Source of the DNA: Candidatus Cloacimonadota bacterium
GTDB lineage: Bacteria; Cloacimonadota; Cloacimonadia; JGIOTU-2
Direction: 5' to 3'
Assembly (NCBI GenBank): GCA_014384665.1
Contig: JACNFI010000378.1
Span: 1 to 12,961, forward strand
DNA length: 12,961 nucleotides
A model generated the notes under the pieces. The model saw only the letters and a list, made by a program, of their open reading frames with translations. It had not been told where the DNA came from and did not search any database. How positions within the stretch are numbered: position 1 is the first letter of the stretch; each line of letters starts with the position of its first letter. The position numbers and the translations under genes were made by a program. Positions 7,392-12,961 of the stretch are shown here, in pieces.

Positions 7392-7469
7392 TTACAAAAA
7401 GATAAATCAAAAGAAAGAGTGGATAAAGTGATTTTAGAAACACCAAAATTAGAACACAATAAGTGCTAA
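7392..7469 (+). pseudogene. hsdS C-terminal tail remnant (copy A)
   Basis: The frame following a TAA at 7389 reads LQKDKSKERVDKVILETPKL and ends at TAA 7467-7469, 25 codons, with no start codon. The beginning resembles the final coiled coil of specificity subunits, such as the LLEQAKDKIEQIIL end of the intact hsdS here. The second half of this frame is the DNA duplicated at 10788-10837, which lies just after another hsdS tail. That supports its origin as the end of a lost hsdS gene. The call depends on a short match. Confidence 0.5.
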
Positions 7470-7478
7470 AATTTTAAG
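7429..7478. repeat. 50-bp direct repeat, copy 1
   Basis: This segment is identical to 10788-10837 except for one base (G at 7437 versus T at 10796). It begins TGATTTTA and ends CTAAAATTTTAAG. Weaker similarity continues on both sides (TCAAAAGAAA before; TTAGAGGG versus TTAAGTAGGG after). Both copies directly follow hsdS tail remnants, so it most likely marks the ancestral DNA around the end of an hsdS gene that has been duplicated. Confidence 0.9.
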
Positions 7479-7506
7479 CTTAGAGGGTAAAAAAACAGGA
7501 GACATA

Positions 7507-7611
7507 ATGAATTTAAATCCATTAGAACTATATAATAATCTTCCATTACTCCCACCAAAATTTAATATTTACGAAGCACTTAGCAGTATTGGTGACAATA
7601 AAATATCTTAA
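7507..7611 (+). pseudogene. fic-like N-terminal fragment, 34 codons
   Basis: An ATG at 7507 with an excellent ribosome-binding site (AGGAG at 7497-7501, five bases away) opens a 34-codon frame. Residues 7-18, ELYNNLPLLPPK, resemble the conserved start of Fic/DUF4172-type AMP-transferase proteins (YN.LPLLPPK...). The frame then diverges (FNIYEALSSIGDNKIS) and stops, so the catalytic Fic domain is absent. It could be the surviving start of a deleted gene or, less likely, a real small peptide. The family suggestion is from memory of a short motif. Confidence 0.45.
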
Positions 7612-7618
7612 ATTTTCC

Positions 7619-7665
7619 TTGACAGAAAAAGTCTACTCTTGAGTAGTCTACTCCAAAGTAGACTA
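7619..7665 (+). promoter_or_regulatory. promoter with alternating inverted repeats upstream of the ATPase gene
   Basis: A consensus -35 box TTGACA lies at 7619-7624. It is followed by alternating half-sites: CTACTC (7633-7638), GAGTAG (7641-7646), CTACTC (7648-7653), GTAG (7658-7661). Two strong palindromes result: GAGTAG-T-CTACTC (7641-7653) and TAGTCTACT/AGTAGACTA with loop CCAA (7644-7665, nine perfect pairs). No good -10 sits at 17 bases; TAGTCT (7644-7649) at 19 bases is the best. The layout suggests an operator for a cooperative dimeric repressor or a leader hairpin. Confidence 0.5.
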
Positions 7666-7684
7666 ATATTTGAAAGGATAAATA

Positions 7685-9076
7685 GTGAAATTTATTAATA
7701 GAGAAAGAGAATTAAAAGCTTTAGAAAGATTCTGGCAGGAAAGCCAAAGCCAACTAATTGTTATTTATGGAAAAAGACGAATAGGTAAAACTGAACTGAT
7801 AAAGCAATTTATTAAACAAAAACCATATATTTATTTTCTAGCACAAAAGATAAATGAGCATGAGAATCTAAAGCTGTTAGGCGAGTCTGTTGGAAGAATT
7901 TTTGATGATGAAATGCTTATGAAAAATGGTTTTGATGATTGGCAGTGGTTTTTTAAATATTTACAAAAACATACAAACAAAAAAATAATTGTAGTAATAG
8001 ATGAATTTCCTTATCTTGCCGGAGCAAACAAAGGGATTTCGTCTATTTTTCAGGCAGAATGGGATGAATTCCTAAAAAATACTCCAATTTTTTTAATCCT
8101 TTGCGGTTCAAGCATATCTATGATGGAAGAAGAAATACTTTCATATAAAGCACCTCTTTATGGAAGGAGAACAGGTCAGATTTTTTTGAAACCCTTTCTT
8201 TTTCAAAAAGCAAGAAAGTTTTATCCTCAAAGTTCCTTTGAATATAGTCTTCAATTGTTTTCTATTGCAGGAGGTAATCCAAGCTATTTGAAAAAATTTA
8301 ACTCCCAATTATCTTTTACTAAAAATATTAAAAGTAAAATTCTTCAACCAGAAGAATTCCTCTATAATGAAATCGAGTTTATTCTAAGAGAAGAATTAAG
8401 AGAACCTCGCAACTATTTTGTAATTTTAAAATCCATTGCTCTGGGTAAGAACAGAATTAGTGAAATTGTAAATGAAACTGGTTTGGAAAAAAGTATTTTA
8501 CATAAGTATCTTTTTATTTTAGAAGACCTGCACATTATTCAAAAAGAGGTTCCAATTACTGAAAAAAATCCTTTAAAATCAAGAAAGGGAATTTATAAAT
8601 TCCAGGATCAGTTTTTTAAATTCTGGTTTAAATATATCCTCCCAAATAAAGGATATATTGAGGAAGAAAAAATTGATTTTGTTATGAAAAGGATTAATAA
8701 AGACTTTAATCAAATTGTAGCGGAAAATTATGAAAAAGTAGCTAAAGAAATAATAAAAAGTAATGAGACAAAATTTTTTCAAATAGATAAAATTGGTAGA
8801 TGGTGGGATAGAAATGAGGAAATTGATATTTTAGCTTTGAATGAAGAGGAAAATAAAATCCTCTTTTGTGAAGTTAAATGGAGTAATAAACAAGTTGGAA
8901 CAAATGTATATGAAAATTTAAAAAGAAAAACAGACAAAGTAAATTGGAAAAAAGAAAAGAGAAAAGAATATTTCTCACTTTTTGCAAAAAGTGGATTTAC
9001 AGAAAAGATGAAGAAAATTGGAAAAAAAGAAAAGGTTATACTTTTTCATAAAGATAAGCCCCTAGAAATATTATAA
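7685..9076 (+). CDS. AAA ATPase of the archaeal-type ATPase/DUF234 family
   Basis: This 463-residue protein has a P-loop ATPase domain: INREREL at the start (4-10), Walker A GKRRIGKT (29-36), Walker B IIVVIDEFPYL (101-111), sensor-like LCGSS (139-143) and the family motif LYGRRTGQIFLKPF (158-171). A winged-helix-like segment (about 250-290, RISEIVNETGLEKSILHKYL) follows. The C-terminus resembles DUF234, with a PD-(D/E)XK-like core: EIDILAL with D381 and CEVKW with E396 and K398. These proteins are common in archaea and anaerobic bacteria and often multicopy; their role is not established, although the nuclease-like tail has led to suggestions of defence. The start is GTG 7685 with GAAAGGA at 7672-7678. 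It appears to be a single-gene unit behind a palindromic operator. Confidence 0.9.
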   Translation: MKFINRERELKALERFWQESQSQLIVIYGKRRIGKTELIKQFIKQKPYIYFLAQKINEHENLKLLGESVGRIFDDEMLMKNGFDDWQWFFKYLQKHTNKKIIVVIDEFPYLAGANKGISSIFQAEWDEFLKNTPIFLILCGSSISMMEEEILSYKAPLYGRRTGQIFLKPFLFQKARKFYPQSSFEYSLQLFSIAGGNPSYLKKFNSQLSFTKNIKSKILQPEEFLYNEIEFILREELREPRNYFVILKSIALGKNRISEIVNETGLEKSILHKYLFILEDLHIIQKEVPITEKNPLKSRKGIYKFQDQFFKFWFKYILPNKGYIEEEKIDFVMKRINKDFNQIVAENYEKVAKEIIKSNETKFFQIDKIGRWWDRNEEIDILALNEEENKILFCEVKWSNKQVGTNVYENLKRKTDKVNWKKEKRKEYFSLFAKSGFTEKMKKIGKKEKVILFHKDKPLEIL

Positions 9077-9115
9077 TTCTTTTGAACCAAAAAAGCAGAG
9101 CAATTTTAAAAATGA

Positions 9116-9220
9116 AATGGAAACTTCCATCAAGAATCGAAATCTGTCCAACAAAAAATATCTAATGTAGTTCAAAAATCCTACCGATCTCGCAAAGTAG
9201 CAAAAGAAAAAGTTGAGTAG
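9116..9220 (+). pseudogene. hsdS C-terminal tail remnant (copy C)
   Basis: After an in-frame TGA (9113-9115) this frame encodes 34 residues without a start codon: NFHQESKSVQQKISNVVQKS, followed by YRSRKVAKEKVE and a TAG. The pattern QQKIS.VVQKSY..RK.AKE is typical of the closing conserved region of type I specificity subunits. It differs from the tail of the intact hsdS in this window, so it derives from another hsdS lineage. Its end and the next bases (AAAAAGTTGAG.AGATGATTTTA) match the DNA at the end of the copy at 10657-10782. The lipoprotein gene begins 120 bases downstream. Confidence 0.6.
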
Positions 9221-9265
9221 ATGATTTTAAATGAAAAAAAATGGATAAAATAGTTATAGAAATTC

Positions 9266-9292
9266 TTGACATTTATTCTTGAAATTTATACA
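9266..9292 (+). promoter_or_regulatory. candidate promoter of the Asp-box lipoprotein gene
   Basis: TTGACA (9266-9271) and TATACA (9287-9292) resemble -35 and -10 boxes, although the 15-base spacing is short. TTCTTG...TTTATACAGGA here is nearly the same as the sequence before abiEi (1465-1487), differing by three bases in spacing. Confidence 0.35.
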
Positions 9293-9340
9293 GGAGTTTT
9301 GTTTGTAACAAAAAAAATATTCTCAAGAAAGGAGAAAAAC

Positions 9341-10414
9341 ATGATTAAGAATAATATCATCAAATGTTTACTGGTTTGCTTTATTATTTCATTTGTGATA
9401 GTAAATTGTTCCAAAGACACAACCGGTCCCGATGATGAACAGAAGAAAATTGGTTGGGTAATTGGCGACCCCACAGATGGTTATGGCTCAATCTTTTATA
9501 CTAATGATGGAGGACAAAATTGGGTTCGTCAGGGAGATTCATTATCTATTCCGAATGTATCATTGGGTGCTGTCAAAGCTGTGGATTCATTACATGCCTG
9601 GATTGTAGGTCCTCAGGCAGATGGATATGCAACTATCTTAAAAACTTCTAATGGCGGTTCTACCTGGGAACGAATTGAAAATCGCGGCGGTATCCCTAAT
9701 AAAGACTTGCTGGGACTACATGTTTGCAGCCAGAATGAATTATGGGCTGTTGGTTTTGACAATACCATTATTTATACAAACGATGGTGGAAATACCTGGA
9801 CTTCTAAAGCTGACCCCACTTTTGGACCTTATCAATTATCTTCCATTGCTGTTGTTGATGATAAAATTTGGGTAGTTGGTTGTAACGATAGTTTAGGTGG
9901 AACAATAATTCATTCTTCGGATTATGGCGATACATGGTATCATCAAGCTGTAGGTGAATTCCTTTCAGAACGAGGAATGATTGATATAAGTGCTGCTTCT
10001 GAGAATTGCCTTTGGGCAGTAGGACATGGAAGAACAATTCTTCATACTTCGAATGGTGGCAATACATGGGAAATACAAAAGACCGATATCTCTCCAGAAT
10101 GGGATGCAAATGGTGTTTGTGCAATAAGTGAAAATATAGCATGGGTCGTAGAAGATGTTGGACAAATATTTTATACAATAAACGGAGGAGAGAATTGGGA
10201 GTTACAAGACCCCCCTGGTTCATCAGGAGGTTATTTGTTATACAGAATTTCTCCATTAAATAAGGATGAAGCCTGGGTAGTTGGTCCCTATGGTGGAAAA
10301 ATAGATCTTGGTATGATTTTACATACTGTTGATGGTGGCAAAACCTGGACTATACAAGATTATGGATATAATTCATTGCTTATGGATGTTTCATTTGTGG
10401 GTGCATATCATTAA
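9341..10414 (+). CDS. Ycf48/BNR-type Asp-box repeat lipoprotein
   Basis: This 357-residue secreted protein starts at ATG 9341, chosen over an upstream in-frame start (9266) because AAAGGAG lies six bases ahead and the start opens directly into a signal peptide. Residues 1-22 (K-rich, then LLVCFIISFVIVN) form a lipoprotein signal with the lipid-bearing cysteine at C23; Asn before the Cys is unusual but tolerated. Seven Asp boxes of the form S/T-x-D/N-G-G-x-T/N-W follow at residues 54-61, 102-109, 146-153, 192-199, 236-243, 279-286 and 329-336, about 43-48 apart, predicting a seven-bladed beta-propeller. Short WVVG/WAVG motifs lie between. It is like Ycf48/HCF136 and sialidase-type propellers, but no catalytic residues are evident. 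The substrate is unknown. It sits between two hsdS remnants. Confidence 0.88.
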   Translation: MIKNNIIKCLLVCFIISFVIVNCSKDTTGPDDEQKKIGWVIGDPTDGYGSIFYTNDGGQNWVRQGDSLSIPNVSLGAVKAVDSLHAWIVGPQADGYATILKTSNGGSTWERIENRGGIPNKDLLGLHVCSQNELWAVGFDNTIIYTNDGGNTWTSKADPTFGPYQLSSIAVVDDKIWVVGCNDSLGGTIIHSSDYGDTWYHQAVGEFLSERGMIDISAASENCLWAVGHGRTILHTSNGGNTWEIQKTDISPEWDANGVCAISENIAWVVEDVGQIFYTINGGENWELQDPPGSSGGYLLYRISPLNKDEAWVVGPYGGKIDLGMILHTVDGGKTWTIQDYGYNSLLMDVSFVGAYH

Positions 10415-10454
10415 AGTTTGATAATTAATCCTTGTTCAGAGGTTGAGCAGTTGG

Positions 10455-10562
10455 CAATTCATCTATAACAGACTGCTGGTCATTTCGGGGGGGAATGCCA
10501 TTGCATTTATTCATTTGTATGTAGGGAGGAGGTTACCCTTATCCGTCTGCTAAAGTGAATTG
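10455..10562. repeat. imperfect inverted repeat enclosing two hairpins
   Basis: Outer arms CAATTCATCTATAACAGAC (10455-10473) and GTCTGCTAAAGTGAATTG (10545-10562) pair over about 15 of 18 positions. Inside are TGG-CATT/AATG-CCA (10477-10500, one bulged T, loop TCGGGGGGG) and AGGG/CCCT (10523-10539). GTCTGC (10545-10550) can instead pair with GCAGAC (10562-10567). It could be a MITE-like remnant or a structured RNA. No gene covers 10415-10656. Confidence 0.45.
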
Positions 10563-10656
10563 CAGACATTACTAATCGACGAATTCGGAACGAGGAATCT
10601 AAATTTGGTAATAATCTAAAGTTATCTGCCACACATATATTGCTGGAAAATTTTAA

Positions 10657-10782
10657 AATTATCTCCCTGCTTTGAAAACCCAATACAAAATTGCAGAAGA
10701 AGTAAAAAGAAGAATGCAGAAAGCTGAAAGATTACAAAAAGAATCAAACCAACTTCTACAAGAGTCAAAAGAAAAAAGTTGA
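10657..10782 (+). pseudogene. hsdS C-terminal tail remnant (copy B)
   Basis: After a TAA at 10654 this frame encodes NYLPALKTQYKIAEEVKRRM, then QKAERLQKESNQLLQESKEKS, ending at TGA 10780-10782. It aligns with the closing coiled coil of the intact hsdS here (KIQNKIADEVKKRMQKVEQL at residues 417-436): KIAxEVKxRMQKxExLQKExxxLL is shared. The LP before it matches the usual end of the second recognition domain. No start codon or recognition domain survives. An extra A near the end shifts the frame relative to copy A. It is immediately followed by the second copy of the 50-bp repeat. Confidence 0.8.
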
Positions 10783-10787
10783 GAAGA

Positions 10788-10837
10788 TGATTTTATAAAC
10801 ACCAAAATTAGAACACAATAAGTGCTAAAATTTTAAG
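10788..10837. repeat. 50-bp direct repeat, copy 2
   Basis: 49 of 50 bases match 7429-7478. This copy directly follows the hsdS tail ending at 10782, which shows that the repeat belongs to the 3' end of an hsdS gene and its downstream DNA. Between the copies lie the fic-like fragment, the ATPase, copy C and the lipoprotein gene. Confidence 0.9.
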
Positions 10838-10991
10838 TTAAGTAGGGAAGTATTTTATATAAATACAAAATTATATGAACTTTTCCGAAAGTAAATGGCA
10901 AGAAACTTTCCTAATAAAATATTGGTGGTAGTTTTCTCCAATAATTTTACCGCAAAAGGAAAATATGGTAGTCTAATTACCATTTAAATAA

Positions 10992-11123
10992 ATGCGAATT
11001 TTTAATCCTACTTTTAAAGAAACTGAATACGCTAAGTTTAGAATTGAATTAAGGGAGTGTAATAAAATAACATATTCAAATCTAACCCCGATGTATCGGG
11101 GACTGCTTAATTGCAACATGTGA
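10992..11123 (+). CDS. 43-codon open frame, doubtful
   Basis: ATG 10992 to TGA 11121 gives a 43-residue peptide (MRIFNPTFKETEYAKFRIEL at the start). There is no clear ribosome-binding site and I do not recognise the sequence. The end of the frame runs through a CCCCGA/TCGGGG hairpin (11086-11101), read as TPMYRG. It may be a remnant of an older gene hit by a palindromic element, or chance. The flanking stretch 10838-11426 shows no other gene. Confidence 0.15.
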   Translation: MRIFNPTFKETEYAKFRIELRECNKITYSNLTPMYRGLLNCNM

Positions 11124-11262
11124 TAATCAAATATACAACTTTACCCCGTGTAATAGCTTAGGTAATAGCGAAGTATTTTTATATAAATCATCCCAGGCAT
11201 TTTATAACATTATTACATTTTTCAAGGGTTTTATTACACGGGGTGAATTCTATTACACCCTC
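11053..11262. repeat. nested inverted-repeat structure
   Basis: An inner pair CCCCGTGTAATA (11144-11155) and TATTACACGGGG (11232-11243) is perfect over 12 bases. An outer pair, GTGTAATA (11057-11064) and TATTACAC (11251-11258), uses the same core and is flanked by GGGA and CCTC. A separate hairpin CCCCGA-TGTA-TCGGGG lies at 11086-11101. Overall this resembles a 210-bp MITE-like element or two nested insertions. No transposase is encoded. Confidence 0.55.
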
Positions 11263-11426
11263 TAAGCTCAATATTTGTGATTCATTTGAAAAGGAAAAAG
11301 TTGACTAAAAAGATGAATGGTCAGAAAAAGTAGAAAAATCTTTTTAAAAAAAATGACAAGAATATTTTGCATTTGATTTTATTGCATTAAATTATAAATC
11401 AAAAAGATAAAAGGAGAATTAAAAAA

Positions 11427-12554
11427 ATGGCAGACAAGAAAGCAGACCTTGCAGGGCCAGGAATCGGCACTTATGAGGAAGTGGAGAAAATACTTCCATC
11501 TGATTACAAATCATTATTAACACCCAAAGAGACGATGATTGCTCTCTTTGAAATGAAAAAGTACATTGAGGAAAATCTCTGTAAAGAGCTTAATCTGATA
11601 ATGGTTCAAGTTCCTCTCATTGTGGACGAAAACAGCGGAGTTAATGATTCTCTTGACCGCGATGGTTCACGAACACCTATAGAATTTCCTTGTGGATTAG
11701 GTCTTGATAAACCAATTCAAGCCCAGGTTGTTCAAGCAGCAACAAAATGGAAAAGAATGGCTCTAACACAATTCAATTGTAAAGTTGGCGAAGGAATTTG
11801 TACGGATATGAAAGCTGTGCGAAAAGATTACTTTCTTGACCACGACCACTCATCTTATGTAGACCAATGGGACTGGGAAAGAGTGATGACAACAGACCAG
11901 AGAAATCTTGAATTTCTGAAAGATGTTGTCAGGAAAATCTGGAAAGTTTTACTGGGTGCTGGAAGTTATGTGCAAGAAATTTTTCCACAACTAAAATCTG
12001 ATAAATATCCTGATTTTCCAGAAGAACTCAAATTTCTCCATGCAGAAGATATTCTGGATATGTATCCTGACCTTCCAAGAAAACAGCGCGAAACAGAAAT
12101 TATAAAAAAATATCCAGCAGTTTTCATTATTGGAATCGGCTGGGTGCTCCAGGATGGATATCCTCACGAAATGAGAGCAGCTGACTACGATGACTGGATA
12201 ACTGAAACCATTTCTGATGATGGCAGACCAATGCACGGTCTAAATGGAGATATTCTTGTCTGGAATCCAGTTACAAAACGGCGTCACGAATTAACTTCAA
12301 TGGGTATTCGTGTTACAAAAGATACCATGAAAAAGCAGCTTGAAATCACAAACCAGCTGGATTTTTTGAAACTTCCTTATCATCAGGCAATTCTGAATGA
12401 TAAAATTCCTTTAAGTATTGGTGGTGGAATTGGACAATCAAGAACCTATATGTATTTTCTTAGAAAAGCCCATCTTGGCGAAGTAAGTGTAACAGTTTGG
12501 CCCAAAATTCTGAAAGACATTTGTGCTAAAAAAAATATCTATGTTTTAGAGTAA
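11427..12554 (+). CDS. asnA: aspartate--ammonia ligase (asparagine synthetase A)
   Basis: This enzyme makes asparagine from aspartate, ammonia and ATP (releasing AMP and pyrophosphate) in the cytoplasm. It is a class II aminoacyl-tRNA-synthetase-like fold. Family motifs are intact: LIVDENSGVNDSLD (64-77), DQWDWE (146-151), RAADYDDW (250-257), GLNGDILVWN (271-280), ELTSMGIRV (288-296) and PLSIGGGIGQSR (328-339). At 375 residues it is longer than the 330-residue E. coli enzyme, with extra residues at the N-terminus and in the segment around 185-232. AAGGAG at 11411-11416 sits ten bases before the ATG. A TATAAA at 11393-11398 could be the -10 of its own promoter. A long hairpin follows the stop, so it is likely monocistronic. 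No damage is visible. Confidence 0.96.
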   Translation: MADKKADLAGPGIGTYEEVEKILPSDYKSLLTPKETMIALFEMKKYIEENLCKELNLIMVQVPLIVDENSGVNDSLDRDGSRTPIEFPCGLGLDKPIQAQVVQAATKWKRMALTQFNCKVGEGICTDMKAVRKDYFLDHDHSSYVDQWDWERVMTTDQRNLEFLKDVVRKIWKVLLGAGSYVQEIFPQLKSDKYPDFPEELKFLHAEDILDMYPDLPRKQRETEIIKKYPAVFIIGIGWVLQDGYPHEMRAADYDDWITETISDDGRPMHGLNGDILVWNPVTKRRHELTSMGIRVTKDTMKKQLEITNQLDFLKLPYHQAILNDKIPLSIGGGIGQSRTYMYFLRKAHLGEVSVTVWPKILKDICAKKNIYVLE

Positions 12555-12569
12555 ACAAGAAATGAAATA

Positions 12570-12613
12570 AATCTGACTTGGCTTGGGTTCCAGAACTTGA
12601 GCCAAGTCAGATT
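12570..12613 (+). terminator. long hairpin downstream of asnA, probable terminator
   Basis: AATCTGACTTGGCT (12570-12583) pairs perfectly with AGCCAAGTCAGATT (12600-12613). Inner bases can pair further (GTTC with GAAC plus three G-T pairs), leaving almost no loop. T-rich DNA (ACTTTATTTTTATTTT) begins about five bases after the stem rather than directly, so it may also act as an RNA stabiliser or be another palindromic element. Confidence 0.6.
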
Positions 12614-12675
12614 GGAACTTTATTTTTATTTTGAATATTCCAGATAAATACGAATATAGTATATGAAAGGGAAAA

Positions 12676-12897
12676 ATGTGTTTAGCAGTTCCTTACAAAG
12701 TTATTTCAAAAAAGGGTAATAAAGCAATTGCAGATGTTTTTGGTGTAAAAAAGGAGATTGATATTCGCATACTGGATGATGTAAATATAAACGATTATAT
12801 TCTGGTTCACGCTGGATTTGCAATCCAGAAGATGAACCAGAAAGAAGCAAAAATTACACTTAAGTTATTGAGTGAATTATGTGAAAAATCGGTTTAG
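12676..12897 (+). CDS. hypC: HypC/HybG/HupF family hydrogenase maturation chaperone
   Basis: This 73-residue protein is a full-length HypC. It starts with the diagnostic MCLAVPYKV, where C2 is the essential cysteine that handles the Fe(CN)2CO precursor and the hydrogenase large subunit. It continues with ADVFGVKKEIDI and the conserved YILVHAGFAIQKM (residues 41-53). HypC works with HypD to assemble the iron-cyanide-CO ligand set of NiFe hydrogenases. GAAAGGGA at 12665-12672 precedes the ATG. The 64 bases after the stop do not show a recognisable hypD start. Its presence implies that the organism makes a NiFe hydrogenase encoded elsewhere. The size and motif leave little doubt. Confidence 0.95.
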   Translation: MCLAVPYKVISKKGNKAIADVFGVKKEIDIRILDDVNINDYILVHAGFAIQKMNQKEAKITLKLLSELCEKSV

Positions 12898-12961
12898 GCA
12901 CTTAAAAAATGAAACTTACCAACAAGTTGTCGTGAAATTTTTCAATTAAATGACAAATATC

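Noticed and set aside
9266..9340. Upstream in-frame start of the lipoprotein gene
   Set aside because: The start at 9341 has a better ribosome-binding site and begins a normal lipoprotein signal; the upstream segment overlaps the promoter-like boxes.
9804..10256. Minus-strand 150-codon frame
   Set aside because: It lies antisense to the Asp-box repeats; its His/Leu-rich composition reflects the repeat codons on the other strand.
11294..11345. Possible fourth hsdS tail (EKEKVD followed by a stop)
   Set aside because: Only six residues match and the composition is A-rich; chance is likely.
1..12961. CRISPR arrays, tRNA or rRNA genes
   Set aside because: No regularly spaced direct repeats, no tRNA-like T-arm with matching acceptor ends and no rRNA-like stretch were seen on either strand.

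Overview
The window is AT-rich bacterial DNA with conserved single genes at both ends and an accessory, defence-type region in between. The organism cannot be fixed from sequence alone. The mix of a Ycf48-like Asp-box lipoprotein with a Cys-Ser-Lys-Asp start, AsnA, HypC, AbiE, type I-like RM genes and coding-region palindromes would fit an uncultivated FCB-type bacterium (for example Cloacimonadota or a relative). That assignment is inference with low confidence.

Layout: 1-721 has no convincing gene but holds a dense run of six short hairpins (208-410). 722-1411 is radC. 1498-2861 is an AbiEi/AbiEii type IV toxin-antitoxin pair with a 4-base overlap and a perfect palindrome at the promoter and ribosome-binding site. 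2959-6158 is a two-gene restriction-modification operon. Its methylase carries an N-terminal HsdR-type PD-(D/E)XK nuclease domain and is followed by a two-TRD specificity subunit; no hsdR helicase is in the window. 6178-7172 is a DUF4268-type gene broken by two small hairpin insertions of 26 and 42 bases. Conceptual removal of both restores one continuous reading frame of about 308 residues. 7173-7684 holds a three-way-junction-shaped inverted repeat, an hsdS tail fragment, a short fic-like start and an unusual alternating operator. 7685-9076 is an AAA ATPase with a DUF234-type nuclease-like C-terminus. 9341-10414 is a seven-Asp-box lipoprotein. 10415-11426 is a gene-poor kilobase with another hsdS tail, a 50-bp duplication shared with 7429-7478, and two large inverted-repeat structures. 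11427-12554 is asnA, followed by a strong hairpin, and 12676-12897 is hypC.

The defence genes appear to form a much-rearranged island. Besides the intact hsdS there are three separate remnants encoding hsdS C-terminal tails (7392-7469, 9116-9220, 10657-10782). Each lies just upstream of different cargo: the fic-like start and ATPase, the lipoprotein, and the gene-poor stretch before asnA. This suggests that lost or exchanged RM modules have been the main source of variation here. Small palindromic elements, some of them inside former coding sequence, are a second theme. The strongest candidates for something undescribed are the two hairpin insertions in the DUF4268 gene, the three-way-junction element at 7208-7281 and the hairpin array at 208-410.
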